Notes: generated from the letters alone by a model not told the origin. 64,000 bases of DNA from Streptomyces misionensis (GCF_007896895.1 NZ_VOGW01000013.1:1-64000), one strand, 5' to 3'. Numbered from the stretch's first letter, positions 1-9,228 are shown. Numbers and translations are program-made.

Positions 1-1195
1 CGGTCAGGGCGGTGGTGATCAGGGCCATGAGGACGAGCATCGTGAACACCTCGGCGCTGATGACATGCATGTCGTAGCCGATGTTCAGGACGATCAGCTC
101 GGTGAGCCCGCGGCAGTTCATCAGGACGCCGATCGCGGCGGCCGAGCGGGTGTCCTGGCCGACCGCGCGGGCGGCCAGGGCGGCGCCGCCCCACTTGCCC
201 GTGACCGCCAGCAGCAGGATGACGGCGGCCCACAGCCACTCCGACCCGTCGTGCAGCCCGCCCAGGTCGGTGCGCAGGCCGGTCTGCACGAAGAACAGCG
301 GGAGCAGCAGCGGTACGGCGACCGAGCGCAGCTGGCCGGCCGCGCGCTCGACGGCGGGGGTGCCGCGCGGCATCACGGTCCCCAGCAGGAACGCCCCGAA
401 GATGGTGTGCACGCCGATCCGGGCGGTGGCGAGGCCGGCCAGGCACACCGCGCTGAACAGCACGGCGATCACGACGGCCTCGTGCCGCATGCCGGTGCCC
501 CGCCGCTCGCGGCTCCAGCGGGCGAGCAGCGGCCGCACCCCGAACACCAGCACGGCGGCGAACCCCGCGGTGAGGGCCACGGTGTTGACGGCGTCCATCG
601 TGGAGGTGCCGACGGCGAGCGAGACCACCAGGGCCAGCAGGCACCAGGCCGTCACATCGCCGATGGCGGCGCAGGCCATGGCCAGGGTGCCCAACCGGGT
701 GCCGTACAGGCCCCGTTCGGCGAGGATGCGGGCCAGCACGGGGAAGGCCGTGATGCTCATCGACACGGCGATGAACAGCACGAACGGCAGTCGGCCCACG
801 TGTTCCGGGGCCTGGGAGCCGTACATGGCCAGGCCCAGCCCCGCGCCGAGGAGCAGCGGCAGGGCGATGGACGCCTGGCCGATGGCCATGGCGGTGCCGC
901 GATGGCCGCGCAGCACGCCGAGGTCGAGTTCGAGGCCGATCAGGAACATGAAGACGAGCAGGCCGAGTTGGCCCAGCACATCGGTGAACGGCAGCACGGA
1001 CGGGGGCAGCAGCCAGTGTTCCGCGGCCGGCCAGAGCCTGCCGAGGAGGGTGGGGCCGAGCATGATGCCGACGCACATCTCGCCCACCACCGCGGGCTGG
1101 CCGAGCCGTTGGAGCAGCGCGCCGCCCGCCCGGCAGGCCAGGATCACCACCGGTACGGCGATCAGCACCGCCGACAGCGGGTCAGCGGCCGACAC
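1..1195 (-). CDS. Cation:proton antiporter, CPA2/KefB type (3' end outside window)
   Basis: Reading the minus strand from a GTG at 1195 gives about 398 residues of continuous, strongly hydrophobic protein with no stop before the window edge, so the C-terminus is missing. The segments have the character of the Na+/H+ exchanger (CPA2) fold: an early stretch rich in Gly, Pro and Leu (QPAVVGEMCVGIMLGPTLLG), then LVFMFLIGLELDL, and a later AIGDVTAWCLLALV segment carrying the Asp expected in the ion-binding crossover. The family exchanges Na+ or K+ for protons across the cytoplasmic membrane. A strong ribosome-binding site (GAAGGAGG) lies just upstream, inside the end of the flavin reductase gene, which it overlaps by 14 nt; this supports the GTG start and suggests co-transcription with the halogenase operon. 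A role in the pathway (pH or ion homeostasis, self-resistance) is speculative; it may simply mark the cluster edge. Confidence 0.8.
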   Translation of the reverse strand, partial: MSAADPLSAVLIAVPVVILACRAGGALLQRLGQPAVVGEMCVGIMLGPTLLGRLWPAAEHWLLPPSVLPFTDVLGQLGLLVFMFLIGLELDLGVLRGHRGTAMAIGQASIALPLLLGAGLGLAMYGSQAPEHVGRLPFVLFIAVSMSITAFPVLARILAERGLYGTRLGTLAMACAAIGDVTAWCLLALVVSLAVGTSTMDAVNTVALTAGFAAVLVFGVRPLLARWSRERRGTGMRHEAVVIAVLFSAVCLAGLATARIGVHTIFGAFLLGTVMPRGTPAVERAAGQLRSVAVPLLLPLFFVQTGLRTDLGGLHDGSEWLWAAVILLLAVTGKWGGAALAARAVGQDTRSAAAIGVLMNCRGLTELIVLNIGYDMHVISAEVFTMLVLMALITTALT

Positions 1196-1775
1196 GGCCC
1201 CCTCCTTCCCCCTGGCCGGCGGCCGCGTCGCCGGACAGCGCCGCCGTCACCGCGGACCAGGCCGCGTACTGGCGCAGCCCGTACAGCAGCGGCTCGGGAG
1301 CCTCGTCGACGACGGTGACACCGATCACCTCGCCGAGGACCGCGGTGTGGTCGCCGACCTCGATGGTGCGGCTGACCCGGCAGTCGGCGATGGTGTGGGC
1401 GGCGTCCGTCAGATGCGGGCCGCAGGCGTCCAGCGGCAGCCGCCACTCGGCTCGCCGGAACCGGTCGGGGGCGCCGGAGGCGAACAGTTCGGAGGTGGCG
1501 CGGCCGCGTTCGTGCAGCAGGTTCAGGGCGAACCGGCCGGATTCCCGGACGGCCCGGCTGGTGTGGCTCGCGGTGCGCAGGCAGGCCACGATGGTGGGCG
1601 GCGACAGGGCGACGCTCGCCAGCGAGGAGCAGGTCATGCCGTGCGGGTTGCCCTCCGCGTCGAGGGCCGCGACGACGCTGACCCCGCTCGGGAAGGACGA
1701 CATCAGCGGGCGTATGTCGGGTTCGTCGGCGGTGTCGGCGCTCGTGCGCGCCGGGGCGGACAGCGGATTCTGCAT
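1182..1775 (-). CDS. Flavin reductase (halogenase partner)
   Basis: This 197-residue protein matches the flavin reductase-like FMN-binding family (HpaC/RebF type) in length and pattern. An N-terminal PSGVSVVAA strand is followed by a MTCSSLASVALSPP flavin-binding loop, and GDHTAVLGEV supplies the typical GDHxxxxG motif near residue 150. Such enzymes use NAD(P)H to reduce free FAD, which diffuses to flavin-dependent halogenases. It lies 83 nt downstream of the tryptophan halogenase on the same strand, the expected pairing for a two-component halogenation system. The ATG at 1775 is preceded by GGAG. The C-terminal tail is low-complexity and overlaps the start of the antiporter gene. Function is well supported by family and context; whether it also serves the luciferase-like monooxygenase at 14.4 kb cannot be told. 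Confidence 0.9.
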   Translation of the reverse strand: MQNPLSAPARTSADTADEPDIRPLMSSFPSGVSVVAALDAEGNPHGMTCSSLASVALSPPTIVACLRTASHTSRAVRESGRFALNLLHERGRATSELFASGAPDRFRRAEWRLPLDACGPHLTDAAHTIADCRVSRTIEVGDHTAVLGEVIGVTVVDEAPEPLLYGLRQYAAWSAVTAALSGDAAAGQGEGGGRVGR

Positions 1776-1808
1776 GGGTCACTCCGTGGGGATGACGCCG
1801 GAAGGGGA

Positions 1809-1842
1809 CGCGGCCCGTCGCCGGCGAGGCGAACGGGCCGCG
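1809..1842 (-). terminator. Intercistronic hairpin between halogenase and flavin reductase
   Basis: A perfect 10-bp inverted repeat (arms CGCGGCCCGT at 1809-1818 and ACGGGCCGCG at 1833-1842, 14-nt loop) fills much of the 83-nt gap between the halogenase stop and the flavin reductase start. There is no T tract, so a partial attenuator or mRNA-stabilising structure is as likely as a terminator. Confidence 0.4.
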
Positions 1843-1858
1843 GGTGGTGGTGCGGGGT

Positions 1859-3463
1859 TCAGGACCTGCCGTGGAGCTGGCGCAGGTAGTCGTAGGCGGT
1901 GGGCAGCGTGTCGAGGAGGTCCTGCTGCTGGCGCTTGACCCGCTCGAACAGCGGCTGCGCGCCGGTGACGGACTCCGGCTTGTACGACAGCGCCGGCAGC
2001 GGCGCGTCGGGGACCAGGCCGAGGCCGGCGAAGATGCAGTAGTAGCTGCCGTTGGTCCAGAAGTTGCGGAACTCGGCCTCGAAGTTGCCGTAGTAGGTGG
2101 ACTCGTCGGTGACCGGCGAGTTGATCGGCAGACCGGCACGGTAGGCCTCGATCTTCTCCCGGATGTTCTCGGGCAGCGTCAGTTCCTTGTTGGCGCGCCA
2201 GAACGGGCTGTCGTTGCGCGGCGCGAAGTAGAAGTGCGCCTGGATGAAGTCGCGGGTGTCGTCGAACATCGTCTCGACCTCGCGGTTGAAACGGTTGATG
2301 AGCGTCTCGTTGAAGCTGCGGTCGGGGAAGTGCTTGGCGAGCTGGTAGATCGCCGCGGTGATGAAGTAGATGCCGGTCGACTCCAGCGGCTCCACGAAGC
2401 AGGAGGACAGGCCGATGCCGACCACGTTCTTCACCCAGGCGCGGCGGTTGCGGCCGACGCGGAAGCGGATGTGGTTGAACTCCTGGTTCTCCGGGTCCAG
2501 GCCCCACATGTCGCTGAACTCGCGGGTGGCCTCGTCCTTGCCGGTGAACTTGCTGGAGTAGACGTAGCCGGTGCCGAAGCGGCCCAGCATCGGGATCTTC
2601 CAGGACCAGCCGGACGACATGGCGATCGCCGAGGTGTACGGCTCGACGCCGTTGGCCTCGTCGTCGTGCGGGACGGCGGTGGCCACCGCGGAGTCGCACA
2701 GCAGGTGGTCGCTCATGTCGATGAACGGCTCGGCCATGGCCTTGTTGATCAGCAGGCCGCGGAAGCCGGAGCAGTCGACGAACAGGTCGGCGTCCAGGAC
2801 CTTGCCAGAGGCGGTGTGCAGGGCGGTGACGAAGCCCCGCTCGTCCTGCTCCACCCGGGTCATCTCGTCCTGGACGTGCCGCACGCCCTGCTTCTCGGTG
2901 GCGAACCGGCACAGGAACTTGGCGACCAGGGCCGCGTCGAAGTGCCAGGCGTACCGGGTGGCGTGCCGGCCGTCGAGCCAGCGCGGGGACAGCTTGGCGT
3001 CCATCACCGGGGGCTCGCGAAAGCAGGCGTAGTCGAACGGCTCGTCCGTCAGGCCTTCGTACTTGTTCTTGTACCAGTAGTGCGAAAGGGGCGTCTGGTC
3101 GTAGTCGGGGAGCAGGCCGAACGGGTGGTAGAAGTGGTCCGGGCCGCCCTGCGGCAGCTGCCGGGCGGTGGCCTGGCCCGCGCCCTCCGTGCGCCAGTTC
3201 ACGAAGCGCACGGCCGTCTTGAAGCTGGCGTTGCACTCGCGCATCCACTCGTCCTCGTTGATGCCGAGGAAGTCGAACAGGACGCGCTGGAGGTTCGGGA
3301 CGGTGGCCTCGCCGACGCCGATGCGCGGGATGGTGGGGGCCTCCAGCACCGTGATCTCGACGGTGTTCTGCAAGGCCTTGCCGAGGTAGGCGGCGGTCAT
3401 CCAACCCGCCGTACCTCCACCGAGGATGACGACCTTCTTGATACGCCTGTCTTCGCCGGTCAT
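1859..3463 (-). CDS. Flavin-dependent tryptophan halogenase, RebH/PrnA-like
   Basis: This 534-residue protein has the full length and motifs of FADH2-dependent tryptophan halogenases. GGGTAGW near residue 16 binds FAD, GWSWKIP is the GWxWxIP signature, and the essential lysine is K82 within NASFK (K79 in RebH). The catalytic Glu is E361 in PLESTG. Long stretches match my memory of RebH almost word for word ([33 protein letters not shown]), so it belongs to the tryptophan 7-halogenase clade rather than the PyrH 5-halogenase type. The predicted reaction is tryptophan plus chloride, O2 and FADH2 giving 7-chlorotryptophan, with FADH2 from the adjacent reductase. A GGAGG site sits upstream of the ATG at 3463. 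It is transcribed away from the Dap genes. Regiochemistry is inferred from similarity only. Confidence 0.95.
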   Translation of the reverse strand: MTGEDRRIKKVVILGGGTAGWMTAAYLGKALQNTVEITVLEAPTIPRIGVGEATVPNLQRVLFDFLGINEDEWMRECNASFKTAVRFVNWRTEGAGQATARQLPQGGPDHFYHPFGLLPDYDQTPLSHYWYKNKYEGLTDEPFDYACFREPPVMDAKLSPRWLDGRHATRYAWHFDAALVAKFLCRFATEKQGVRHVQDEMTRVEQDERGFVTALHTASGKVLDADLFVDCSGFRGLLINKAMAEPFIDMSDHLLCDSAVATAVPHDDEANGVEPYTSAIAMSSGWSWKIPMLGRFGTGYVYSSKFTGKDEATREFSDMWGLDPENQEFNHIRFRVGRNRRAWVKNVVGIGLSSCFVEPLESTGIYFITAAIYQLAKHFPDRSFNETLINRFNREVETMFDDTRDFIQAHFYFAPRNDSPFWRANKELTLPENIREKIEAYRAGLPINSPVTDESTYYGNFEAEFRNFWTNGSYYCIFAGLGLVPDAPLPALSYKPESVTGAQPLFERVKRQQQDLLDTLPTAYDYLRQLHGRS

Positions 3464-3745
3464 GGGCGGCTCTCTCCTCCGGAGGTAAGCGATGGCGGAC
3501 GGATCGGCCGCGACGTCCGGCGGCCGGTTTCAGGCCAGCGGGGCAACCGATGCCAGACAGAGTCGCCAGCGCTGCTATGCCGCTTCTATGTGCCGTCCGA
3601 CGCGGGACGTATGGAGCGGATATAGCGCTCCCGGTCAGCCTGTGGGTGCCGAGGGCCTGCTCGACGGGGATCGGGCCGGCCCCACCGTCGCGCGTCCTTG
3701 CGGTGACCAGCCGACGGACCGCCCACACCCGCAACCGAGGATGGC
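3464..3745. promoter_or_regulatory. Divergent promoter region, halogenase and Dap operons
   Basis: These 282 bp contain no convincing gene and separate two divergently transcribed operons. The halogenase side carries the palindromic ribosome-binding segment CCTCCGGAGG near 3476. The plus-strand side carries the TATG direct repeats and the GATATAGC element listed separately. It is a natural control point for the two SARP regulators, but no binding data exist. Confidence 0.6.
3575..3626 (+). promoter_or_regulatory. Candidate SARP-type direct repeats and -10 element upstream of the Dap genes
   Basis: CTATG occurs at 3575 and again at 3586, an 11-bp spacing as in heptamer-plus-4 SARP binding sites, and GTATGG follows at 3609. 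The sequence GTATGG, four bases, GATATAGC (3609-3626) recurs with identical spacing upstream of MbtH at 15464-15481. GATATAG would serve as an extended -10 about 120 bp before the Dap gene. Promoter function is inferred. Confidence 0.45.
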
Positions 3746-4873
3746 TTGCACACGATGCCGTACGACGAAGGGAAAGCGGCCGCAGGGCGCCCGTCCCCCG
3801 CACCGGGGCTGAAGGGCATCCTCTCGACGGTGGGCGGCACTCCGCTCATCGAACTGGAGCGCCTGGTACCCGGCTTCACCTCCCGGGTCTACGCGAAGGC
3901 CGAACGGTTCAATCCCGGCGGCAGCGTCAAGGACCGGTCGGCGCTCAGCATGGTGCTCGGCCGGATCCGGTCGGGCGAGCTGGTGCCGGGCAGGTCGACC
4001 GTGGTGGAGTCGAGCTCGGGCAATCTGGCGATCGGACTCGCCCAGATCTGCGGGTACTTCGGGCTGCGTCTCATCTGTGTCGTGGACGCCCGGACGACCG
4101 AGCAGAACATCCGGATCCTGCGCGCGTACGGTGCCGAGGTCGAGGTCGTCACCCAGCCGGACCCCGAGACCGGGGAGCTGCTGCCCCAGCGGCTGCGCCG
4201 GGTCGCCGAGCTGCTCGCGCGCATCCCGCACGCCTACTGCCCCGACCAGTACGCCAATCCGCTCAACTCCCTGGCCCACCAGTCGACGATGCGGGAGATC
4301 GCCGAGGAGCTGGGGGGCCGGATCGACCATCTGGTGCTGGCGGTCGGCACCACCGGCACCCTGAGCGGCTGCGCCGAGTACATCCGCACCGCCGGGCTGC
4401 GCACCACCGTGCACGCGGTGGACGCGGTGGGCAGCCGGCTGTTCGACTCGCCGGTGTCCTGTGCCCGGCTGGTCCCGGGGCACGGCGCCTCGGTGGTGCC
4501 GCCGCTGCTCGATCGGGCGGACGCCGACGACGTCGTGCACGTCACGGACCTGGAGTGCGTGGTGGGCTGCCGGCGGCTGGTGCGGCGCGAGGCGATCCTC
4601 GCCGGCGGGTCCTCGGGTGCCGTTGTCTCCGCCCTGGAACGGCTGGCCCCCACCGTGCGGCCCGGCTCGAACGTCGTCCTCATCCTGCCGGACGGCGGCG
4701 ACCGCTATCTCGACACCATCTACGACGACACCTGGGTGCGCGGCCGGTTCGGCGAGGTCTTCCACCTCTGGAAGGAGCCGGAACGCGGAGCGGGCGGTGG
4801 CCCCCTGGCGGGCCCGCGCGGCGCGTCGCGCACCACCGGCCCTGTGACACGGAAGGAGACCGTGCTGTGCTGA
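3746..4873 (+). CDS. SbnA-like PLP-dependent N-(2-amino-2-carboxyethyl)-L-glutamate synthase
   Basis: This 375-residue protein is a fold-type II PLP enzyme of the cysteine synthase family. GGTPLIELERL opens the domain, GGSVKDR contains the Schiff-base lysine (K62), ESSSGNLAIGLA is the substrate loop, VGTTGTLSG near residue 200 binds the cofactor phosphate, and AGGSSGAVV lies near residue 290. Together with the overlapping SbnB-like gene it fits the siderophore-type route to L-2,3-diaminopropionate: SbnA condenses O-phospho-L-serine with L-glutamate. The viomycin enzymes VioB/VioK are the same kind of pair. Two starts are possible, TTG at 3746 (5 nt after GAGG) and ATG at 3755; I use the TTG. 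The stop overlaps the next gene by 7 nt, so translation is probably coupled. Confidence 0.88.
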   Translation: MHTMPYDEGKAAAGRPSPAPGLKGILSTVGGTPLIELERLVPGFTSRVYAKAERFNPGGSVKDRSALSMVLGRIRSGELVPGRSTVVESSSGNLAIGLAQICGYFGLRLICVVDARTTEQNIRILRAYGAEVEVVTQPDPETGELLPQRLRRVAELLARIPHAYCPDQYANPLNSLAHQSTMREIAEELGGRIDHLVLAVGTTGTLSGCAEYIRTAGLRTTVHAVDAVGSRLFDSPVSCARLVPGHGASVVPPLLDRADADDVVHVTDLECVVGCRRLVRREAILAGGSSGAVVSALERLAPTVRPGSNVVLILPDGGDRYLDTIYDDTWVRGRFGEVFHLWKEPERGAGGGPLAGPRGASRTTGPVTRKETVLC

Positions 4874-5880
4874 TCATCGGCCACCGCGAGGTGCGCGACA
4901 TTCTCAAGGGGAAGGAGCCGGAGGTCCTCTCGCTGGTCGCGGACGCCTACCGGCTGCACGACGAGGGCCGCTCCGCGCTGCCGCACTCGGTCTTCCTGCG
5001 CTTCCCCGGCGACGACCGCAACCGCATCATCGGCCTGCCCGCCCACCTCGGCGGCGAGCGGTCGGTCGCCGGCATGAAGTGGATCGCCAGCTTCCCGGGC
5101 AACGTGGCGCGAGGGCAGGAGCGGGCCAGCGCCGCCATCGTGCTGAACTCGATGCACGACGGCACACCGCAGGCGTTCCTGGAGGCCTCGCTGATCTCCG
5201 CCAAGCGCACCGCGGCGTCCGCGGCCCTGGCGGCCGGGCTGCTCACCACCGAGGCGGAGCCGGGCGGCATGTCGCTGATCGGGGCCGGGCCGATCAACCT
5301 GGAGGTGCTGCGGTTCACCAAGGCGCGGCTGCCCTCCCTGTTCGAGGTGACGCTGTTCGACCTGGACGCGGAGCGGGCCAAGGCGTTCGCCGCCAAGGCG
5401 CGCCGGGTCGTGCCGGGTCTCGGGGTGCGGTTCGCGGCCACCTGCGAGGAGGCCGTCGCGGCCCATCGTCTGGTCTGCTTCGCGACCACCGCGGGCACCC
5501 CTCACACGGACCTCGCGGCCGCCGCGCCCGGTACGACGGTGCTGCACGTGTCGCTGCGCGACCTGACCGCGGCGGCGGTGCTGGGCGCGCAGAACGTCGT
5601 CGACGACACGGACCACGTGTGCCGTGAGCGGACCTCGCTGCACCTGGCCGAACAGGAGTCCGGCGGACGGGAGTTCGTCGACGCGGAGATCGGCGCGCTG
5701 CTGCGGGACCCGGGCGCCTTCCGGCGTGATCCGCGACGGGTCACGGTGTTCTCGCCGTTCGGTCTCGGAATCCTGGACATGGCGCTCGCCGAGTGGGTGA
5801 CGCGGCAGGCCGAGGAGTTCGGAATCGGGACACGCGTGGACGGCTTTCTGCCAATGAGCGCGGCGCAAGCACCCGCCTGA
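4867..5880 (+). CDS. SbnB-like N-(2-amino-2-carboxyethyl)-L-glutamate dehydrogenase (Dap-forming)
   Basis: This 337-residue protein belongs to the ornithine cyclodeaminase/mu-crystallin family. The N-terminal half carries the substrate region (GMKWIASFPGN, EASLISAKRTAASAALAA). The Rossmann half has a degenerate glycine motif (LIGAGPINLEVLRF) near residue 138 and ends with ILDMALAEWV. In the Sbn pathway SbnB uses NAD+ to cleave the SbnA product into L-2,3-diaminopropionate and 2-oxoglutarate. The GTG start at 4867 overlaps the upstream gene, with an AAGGAG site around 4853-4858. Pairing with SbnA makes Dap synthase much more likely than ornithine cyclodeaminase. Dap may be incorporated directly or be the substrate of the carbamoyltransferase at 44.6 kb. 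Confidence 0.87.
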   Translation: MLIIGHREVRDILKGKEPEVLSLVADAYRLHDEGRSALPHSVFLRFPGDDRNRIIGLPAHLGGERSVAGMKWIASFPGNVARGQERASAAIVLNSMHDGTPQAFLEASLISAKRTAASAALAAGLLTTEAEPGGMSLIGAGPINLEVLRFTKARLPSLFEVTLFDLDAERAKAFAAKARRVVPGLGVRFAATCEEAVAAHRLVCFATTAGTPHTDLAAAAPGTTVLHVSLRDLTAAAVLGAQNVVDDTDHVCRERTSLHLAEQESGGREFVDAEIGALLRDPGAFRRDPRRVTVFSPFGLGILDMALAEWVTRQAEEFGIGTRVDGFLPMSAAQAPA

Positions 5881-5966
5881 ACCGGTGCGGCGTTCTTATC
5901 TGTTGGGCGCCGCCGACCTGCCGGCGGGCGCCGTGACCACTCCTCCCCCACTGGAGAGCCTCCTCG

Positions 5967-6674
5967 ATGAAGATCCGTTTCCGTGCGTTCCTGGTGTCGG
6001 GCGCCCTGCTGCTGGCCGCGGCCCCCGTGCTGAGCGCGTGCGACCAGTACGACGACTCCGACTCCCGCTCCTTCGACGTCAAGGACAAGGTGACCGGTGT
6101 GACCGTCGACTCGGCGGGCGGTGACATCGACGTGGTCGCCGGCGACGGCGACGGCGTCCAGGTGACCGAGAACCTCAAGTACAAGAGCGGCAAGCGGCCG
6201 AGCACGGAGCACTTCGTGCGGGACGGCAACCTGCACCTCAAGGTCGCCACCAGCTGCGGCAGCAGCCTGGGCTCGGCCAACTGCACGGTGAACTACCGGG
6301 TCGAGGTGCCGCGCGGGGTGGCCGTCTCCCTGCACAGCGGCGGCGGCACGGTGAACCTCGACGGCGTCTCCGGGGGCGTCGACGCCTCCAGCGGGGGCGG
6401 GGAGGTCAAGGCGGAGAACCTGGCGGCCGGCCGTCTGACGGCGAGTTCGGGCGGCGGGGCCATCAACGCGTCCTGGTCGAAGGCCCCGGACGACGTGGAC
6501 GTCAACGCCAAGGGCGGCAACGTCACCCTCCATGTGCCGGACAGCGGCTACCAGGTGTCCGCCTCGACCACGCTGGGGTCGAAAAAGGTGGAGGTGAAAA
6601 CGGATTCGAGCAGCGAACGGCACATCAAGGCGCGTACGTTCGCCGGAGACGTGAAGGTACTCGTCGCCGGCTGA
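5967..6674 (+). CDS. Secreted lipoprotein with DUF4097-like beta-repeat body
   Basis: This 235-residue protein begins with a lipoprotein signal peptide: MKIRFR, a hydrophobic core, then the lipobox VLSAC with Cys near residue 25. The rest lacks cysteine-rich or catalytic motifs and consists of short Gly/Ser/Val-rich beta repeats (DSAGGDIDVVAG, LHSGGGTVNLDG, SSGGGEVKAEN, SSGGGAINAS, AKGGNVTLHV). That is the look of the adhesin-like DUF4097 beta-helix family found next to actinobacterial ABC transporters. It lies 40 nt upstream of the FtsX-like permease and shares its leader wording (ACTGGAGAGCC), so the two probably act together at the outer face of the membrane. A role in export or self-protection is inferred. 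Confidence 0.75.
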   Translation: MKIRFRAFLVSGALLLAAAPVLSACDQYDDSDSRSFDVKDKVTGVTVDSAGGDIDVVAGDGDGVQVTENLKYKSGKRPSTEHFVRDGNLHLKVATSCGSSLGSANCTVNYRVEVPRGVAVSLHSGGGTVNLDGVSGGVDASSGGGEVKAENLAAGRLTASSGGGAINASWSKAPDDVDVNAKGGNVTLHVPDSGYQVSASTTLGSKKVEVKTDSSSERHIKARTFAGDVKVLVAG

Positions 6675-6714
6675 CCGCCGCCGCGCGCTCGCACCAACTG
6701 GAGAGCCCCCTTTC

Positions 6715-9225
6715 ATGCTGAACATTGCCTGGTACACGCTGCGGAGCCGGCTGTCCGCCTTCACCGGGACCTTCATCGCGCTGATGCTCGGCGCCGCCCT
6801 GCTGTCCACCATGGGGCTCGTCCTCGCGGCGAGCGTCACCTCGCACGAGCACGGCCCGGGCCGGTTCGCGAACGCCCCGGTGATCGTCCGCGGTGAACCG
6901 GACCTGAGCATGTCCGATCCGTGGGGCGGTATCGAGAGCGAGCCCCTGAAGGAGCCGAAGGGCCTCGCGCCGGCGCTGGTCCGCGATGTCTCCGCGGTCG
7001 GCAAAGCCGTCCCCGACCGCACCTTCTACGCCCAGCTCGGGGCCTCGGGCACGGCCCGCTCCGGCCCGTCCGACCAGGTCGGGCACCCCTGGTCGGCCGC
7101 CGCGTTCGGCGGATACCGGCTGCTGCGGGGCCAGGCGCCGGCCGGGGCCGGCGAGGTGGCCGTGCCCGCGACGTCGGGGGCCGCGCCCGGCGAGCGGGTG
7201 ACCGTGCTGACGGCGTCCGGGCCGCGCCCCTTCACCGTCTCCGGGGTCACGGACGACGTCTCCTTCGAGTCGGCCCTGTTCTTCTCCGACGCGGAGGCCG
7301 CCGCCCTCTCGCCGCGCGTGGACGCGCTGGTCTCGTACGGGGACGTGGACAAGGTGCGCACCGCGGTGGAGGACCGGGCGCAGGTGCTGGCCGGCGCGGA
7401 CCGCGCCCAGGCCGACCCGCGGGCCCACGCCGACGAGGTGGCCCTTGTCGGCGTGTCCACCATGCTCGGCATGGCGACCGGGGTGGCCGCCTTCGTCGCC
7501 GCGTTCGTCGTCGGCACCACCTTCGCCTTCTCGGTGGCGCAGCGCCGCCGGGAGCTGGCGGTGCTGCGGGCCACCGGGGCGACCCCTACCCAGGTCGGCC
7601 GGCTGGTGCTGGCCGAGGCGGCGCTGGTCGGCGCGGTGGCCTCGGCCGCGGGCTGCCTGCTCGGGCTGGCCGGCGGGCCGGCGCTGGCCGACCGGATGAG
7701 CGCCTGGGGGCTGGCGCCGGAGTGGTTCCGGGTGCGGCTGGGCTGGAGCACGCTGCTGGTCCTGGTGCTGGCCTTCCTGATCGGTGTGCTGCTCGCGGTG
7801 CTGGGCTCCGGGGTCGCGGTGGTGCGGGCGGGCCGCATCCGGCCGCTGGAGGCGCTGCGGGAGTCGGTGGTCGACCGGCGTGCCATGAACGCCCTGCGCT
7901 GGCTGGCCGGGCTCGCCGCGCTGGCGGCGGGCGGGGTGCTGCTGCTGGCCACGCCGCTGCTGCCGCCCGCCTACTGGGGCGACATCACGCCGATGGCGGC
8001 CCCGGCCCTGATCGTGGCGGGCGCGCTGCTGTGCCCGGTGGTCATCCCCTTCGTGGTGCGGGTGGTGACGGCGCCGTTCACCGGGCTGCGGGGCGCGGGC
8101 CCGATGCTGGTGCAGGCCAACACGGTGTCGGCGCTGCGTCGTACCGCGGCCACGGTGGCGCCGGTGCTGATCACGGTGGGGCTGTTCTCCGCGCTGTGGA
8201 GCACCTCGGGCACGCTGTCCGGGGTGGCCCGCAGCGAGGCGTACGAGCGGGTGCGCGCCAACGACTTCGTGGTGGCGCCCGACCACACGCCGGGCCTGAG
8301 CCGGGCCGTGGTGGACAAGGTGCGCGCGGTGCCGGGCATCGAGTCGGCCACCACGGTGCCGACCGGTGTGTACACGATCCCCGGCCCCAATCTGCTGGTG
8401 TTCCCGGCCGGCGCTCCCCTGCTGCCGTACGACGCGCTCACCGTCGATCCGAAGGCGCTCGGCAGCCTGCTGACACTGCCGGTGGTGCACGGCGACGCGC
8501 GCGGTCTCGACGACCGGTCGATCATCGTGGACGAGACCTGGAACCGGCACGTCGGCGACACGGTGACGGTGTGGCTGGCGGACGGCACGAAGAAACGGCT
8601 GAAGGTGGTCGCCGTCACCAAGGCGAGCGCCGGCGGCAGCGCCGCGGTGCTGACCCCGAAGTACGCGGGCCGGGCGCTGCCGGACGCGGTGTACGTCAAG
8701 CTCGCGAAGGGCGCCGACCGGGCCGCCGTGCAGCGGGAGTTGGCCACGGCCGTGCAGGGTATGTCGGCGCGGGCGGTGCCGATCGCGGGGTACCGGGCCG
8801 CGGTGGACGACACCGTCAACCAGCAGACCCGGATGGCCCTGCTGATCGTCGGCGGCATCGCGATGCTCTACACCGGGGTGGCCGTCGCCAACACCCTGAC
8901 GATGTCGACCGGGCAGCGGGCCCGGGAGCTGGCGGTGCTGCGCCTGGGCGGTGCCACGCCCGGGCAGCTGCTGCGCATGGTCGCCGGTGAGAGCGTGCTG
9001 GTGGCCGGTACCGGTGTGCTGATGGCGGCCGTGGTGGTCGCGCTGAACGCGGCGGGGTTGTGGGCCGGGCTCCAGCAGCTCGTGGTGAGCACGCGGGTGA
9101 CGCTGCCGGGGCTGCCGTTCACGGTGACCGCGGGTGCCTGCCTGGTGGTCGCGCTGCTGGCCACGGTGCTGCCCGCGTGGGTGGCGCTGCGTACCCCCGC
9201 GGTGCGACTGACCACGACGGAGTGA
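6715..9225 (+). CDS. FtsX/MacB-type ABC transporter permease
   Basis: At 836 residues this is a duplicated FtsX-like permease. An N-terminal transmembrane helix (about 18-40) precedes a periplasmic domain. Three helices follow with the conserved AQRRRELAVLRATGATPTQVGRLV cytoplasmic loop (about residues 272-296), then a helix pair and a second extracellular domain. A final three-helix block repeats the motif as GQRARELAVLRLGGATPGQLLRMV. Such permeases work with a LolD/MacB-type ATPase to extrude peptides or lipids. No ATPase gene is adjacent; the only candidate in the window is at 51998-52777, about 43 kb away. Export of the lipopeptide, or self-immunity, is the likely role. Confidence 0.88.
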   Translation: MLNIAWYTLRSRLSAFTGTFIALMLGAALLSTMGLVLAASVTSHEHGPGRFANAPVIVRGEPDLSMSDPWGGIESEPLKEPKGLAPALVRDVSAVGKAVPDRTFYAQLGASGTARSGPSDQVGHPWSAAAFGGYRLLRGQAPAGAGEVAVPATSGAAPGERVTVLTASGPRPFTVSGVTDDVSFESALFFSDAEAAALSPRVDALVSYGDVDKVRTAVEDRAQVLAGADRAQADPRAHADEVALVGVSTMLGMATGVAAFVAAFVVGTTFAFSVAQRRRELAVLRATGATPTQVGRLVLAEAALVGAVASAAGCLLGLAGGPALADRMSAWGLAPEWFRVRLGWSTLLVLVLAFLIGVLLAVLGSGVAVVRAGRIRPLEALRESVVDRRAMNALRWLAGLAALAAGGVLLLATPLLPPAYWGDITPMAAPALIVAGALLCPVVIPFVVRVVTAPFTGLRGAGPMLVQANTVSALRRTAATVAPVLITVGLFSALWSTSGTLSGVARSEAYERVRANDFVVAPDHTPGLSRAVVDKVRAVPGIESATTVPTGVYTIPGPNLLVFPAGAPLLPYDALTVDPKALGSLLTLPVVHGDARGLDDRSIIVDETWNRHVGDTVTVWLADGTKKRLKVVAVTKASAGGSAAVLTPKYAGRALPDAVYVKLAKGADRAAVQRELATAVQGMSARAVPIAGYRAAVDDTVNQQTRMALLIVGGIAMLYTGVAVANTLTMSTGQRARELAVLRLGGATPGQLLRMVAGESVLVAGTGVLMAAVVVALNAAGLWAGLQQLVVSTRVTLPGLPFTVTAGACLVVALLATVLPAWVALRTPAVRLTTTE

Positions 9226-9228
9226 GCG

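Noticed and set aside
65..1889. Long plus-strand open frames over the antiporter and flavin reductase (417 and 602 residues)
   Set aside because: The translations are low-complexity Arg/Pro/Ala/Gly-rich and oppose clear antiporter and reductase genes. They are GC-driven shadow frames.
3550..4866. In-frame N-terminal extension of the SbnB-like gene back to 3550
   Set aside because: It overlaps the whole SbnA-like gene in another frame and has no homology. The GTG at 4867 with its ribosome site gives a normal-length protein.
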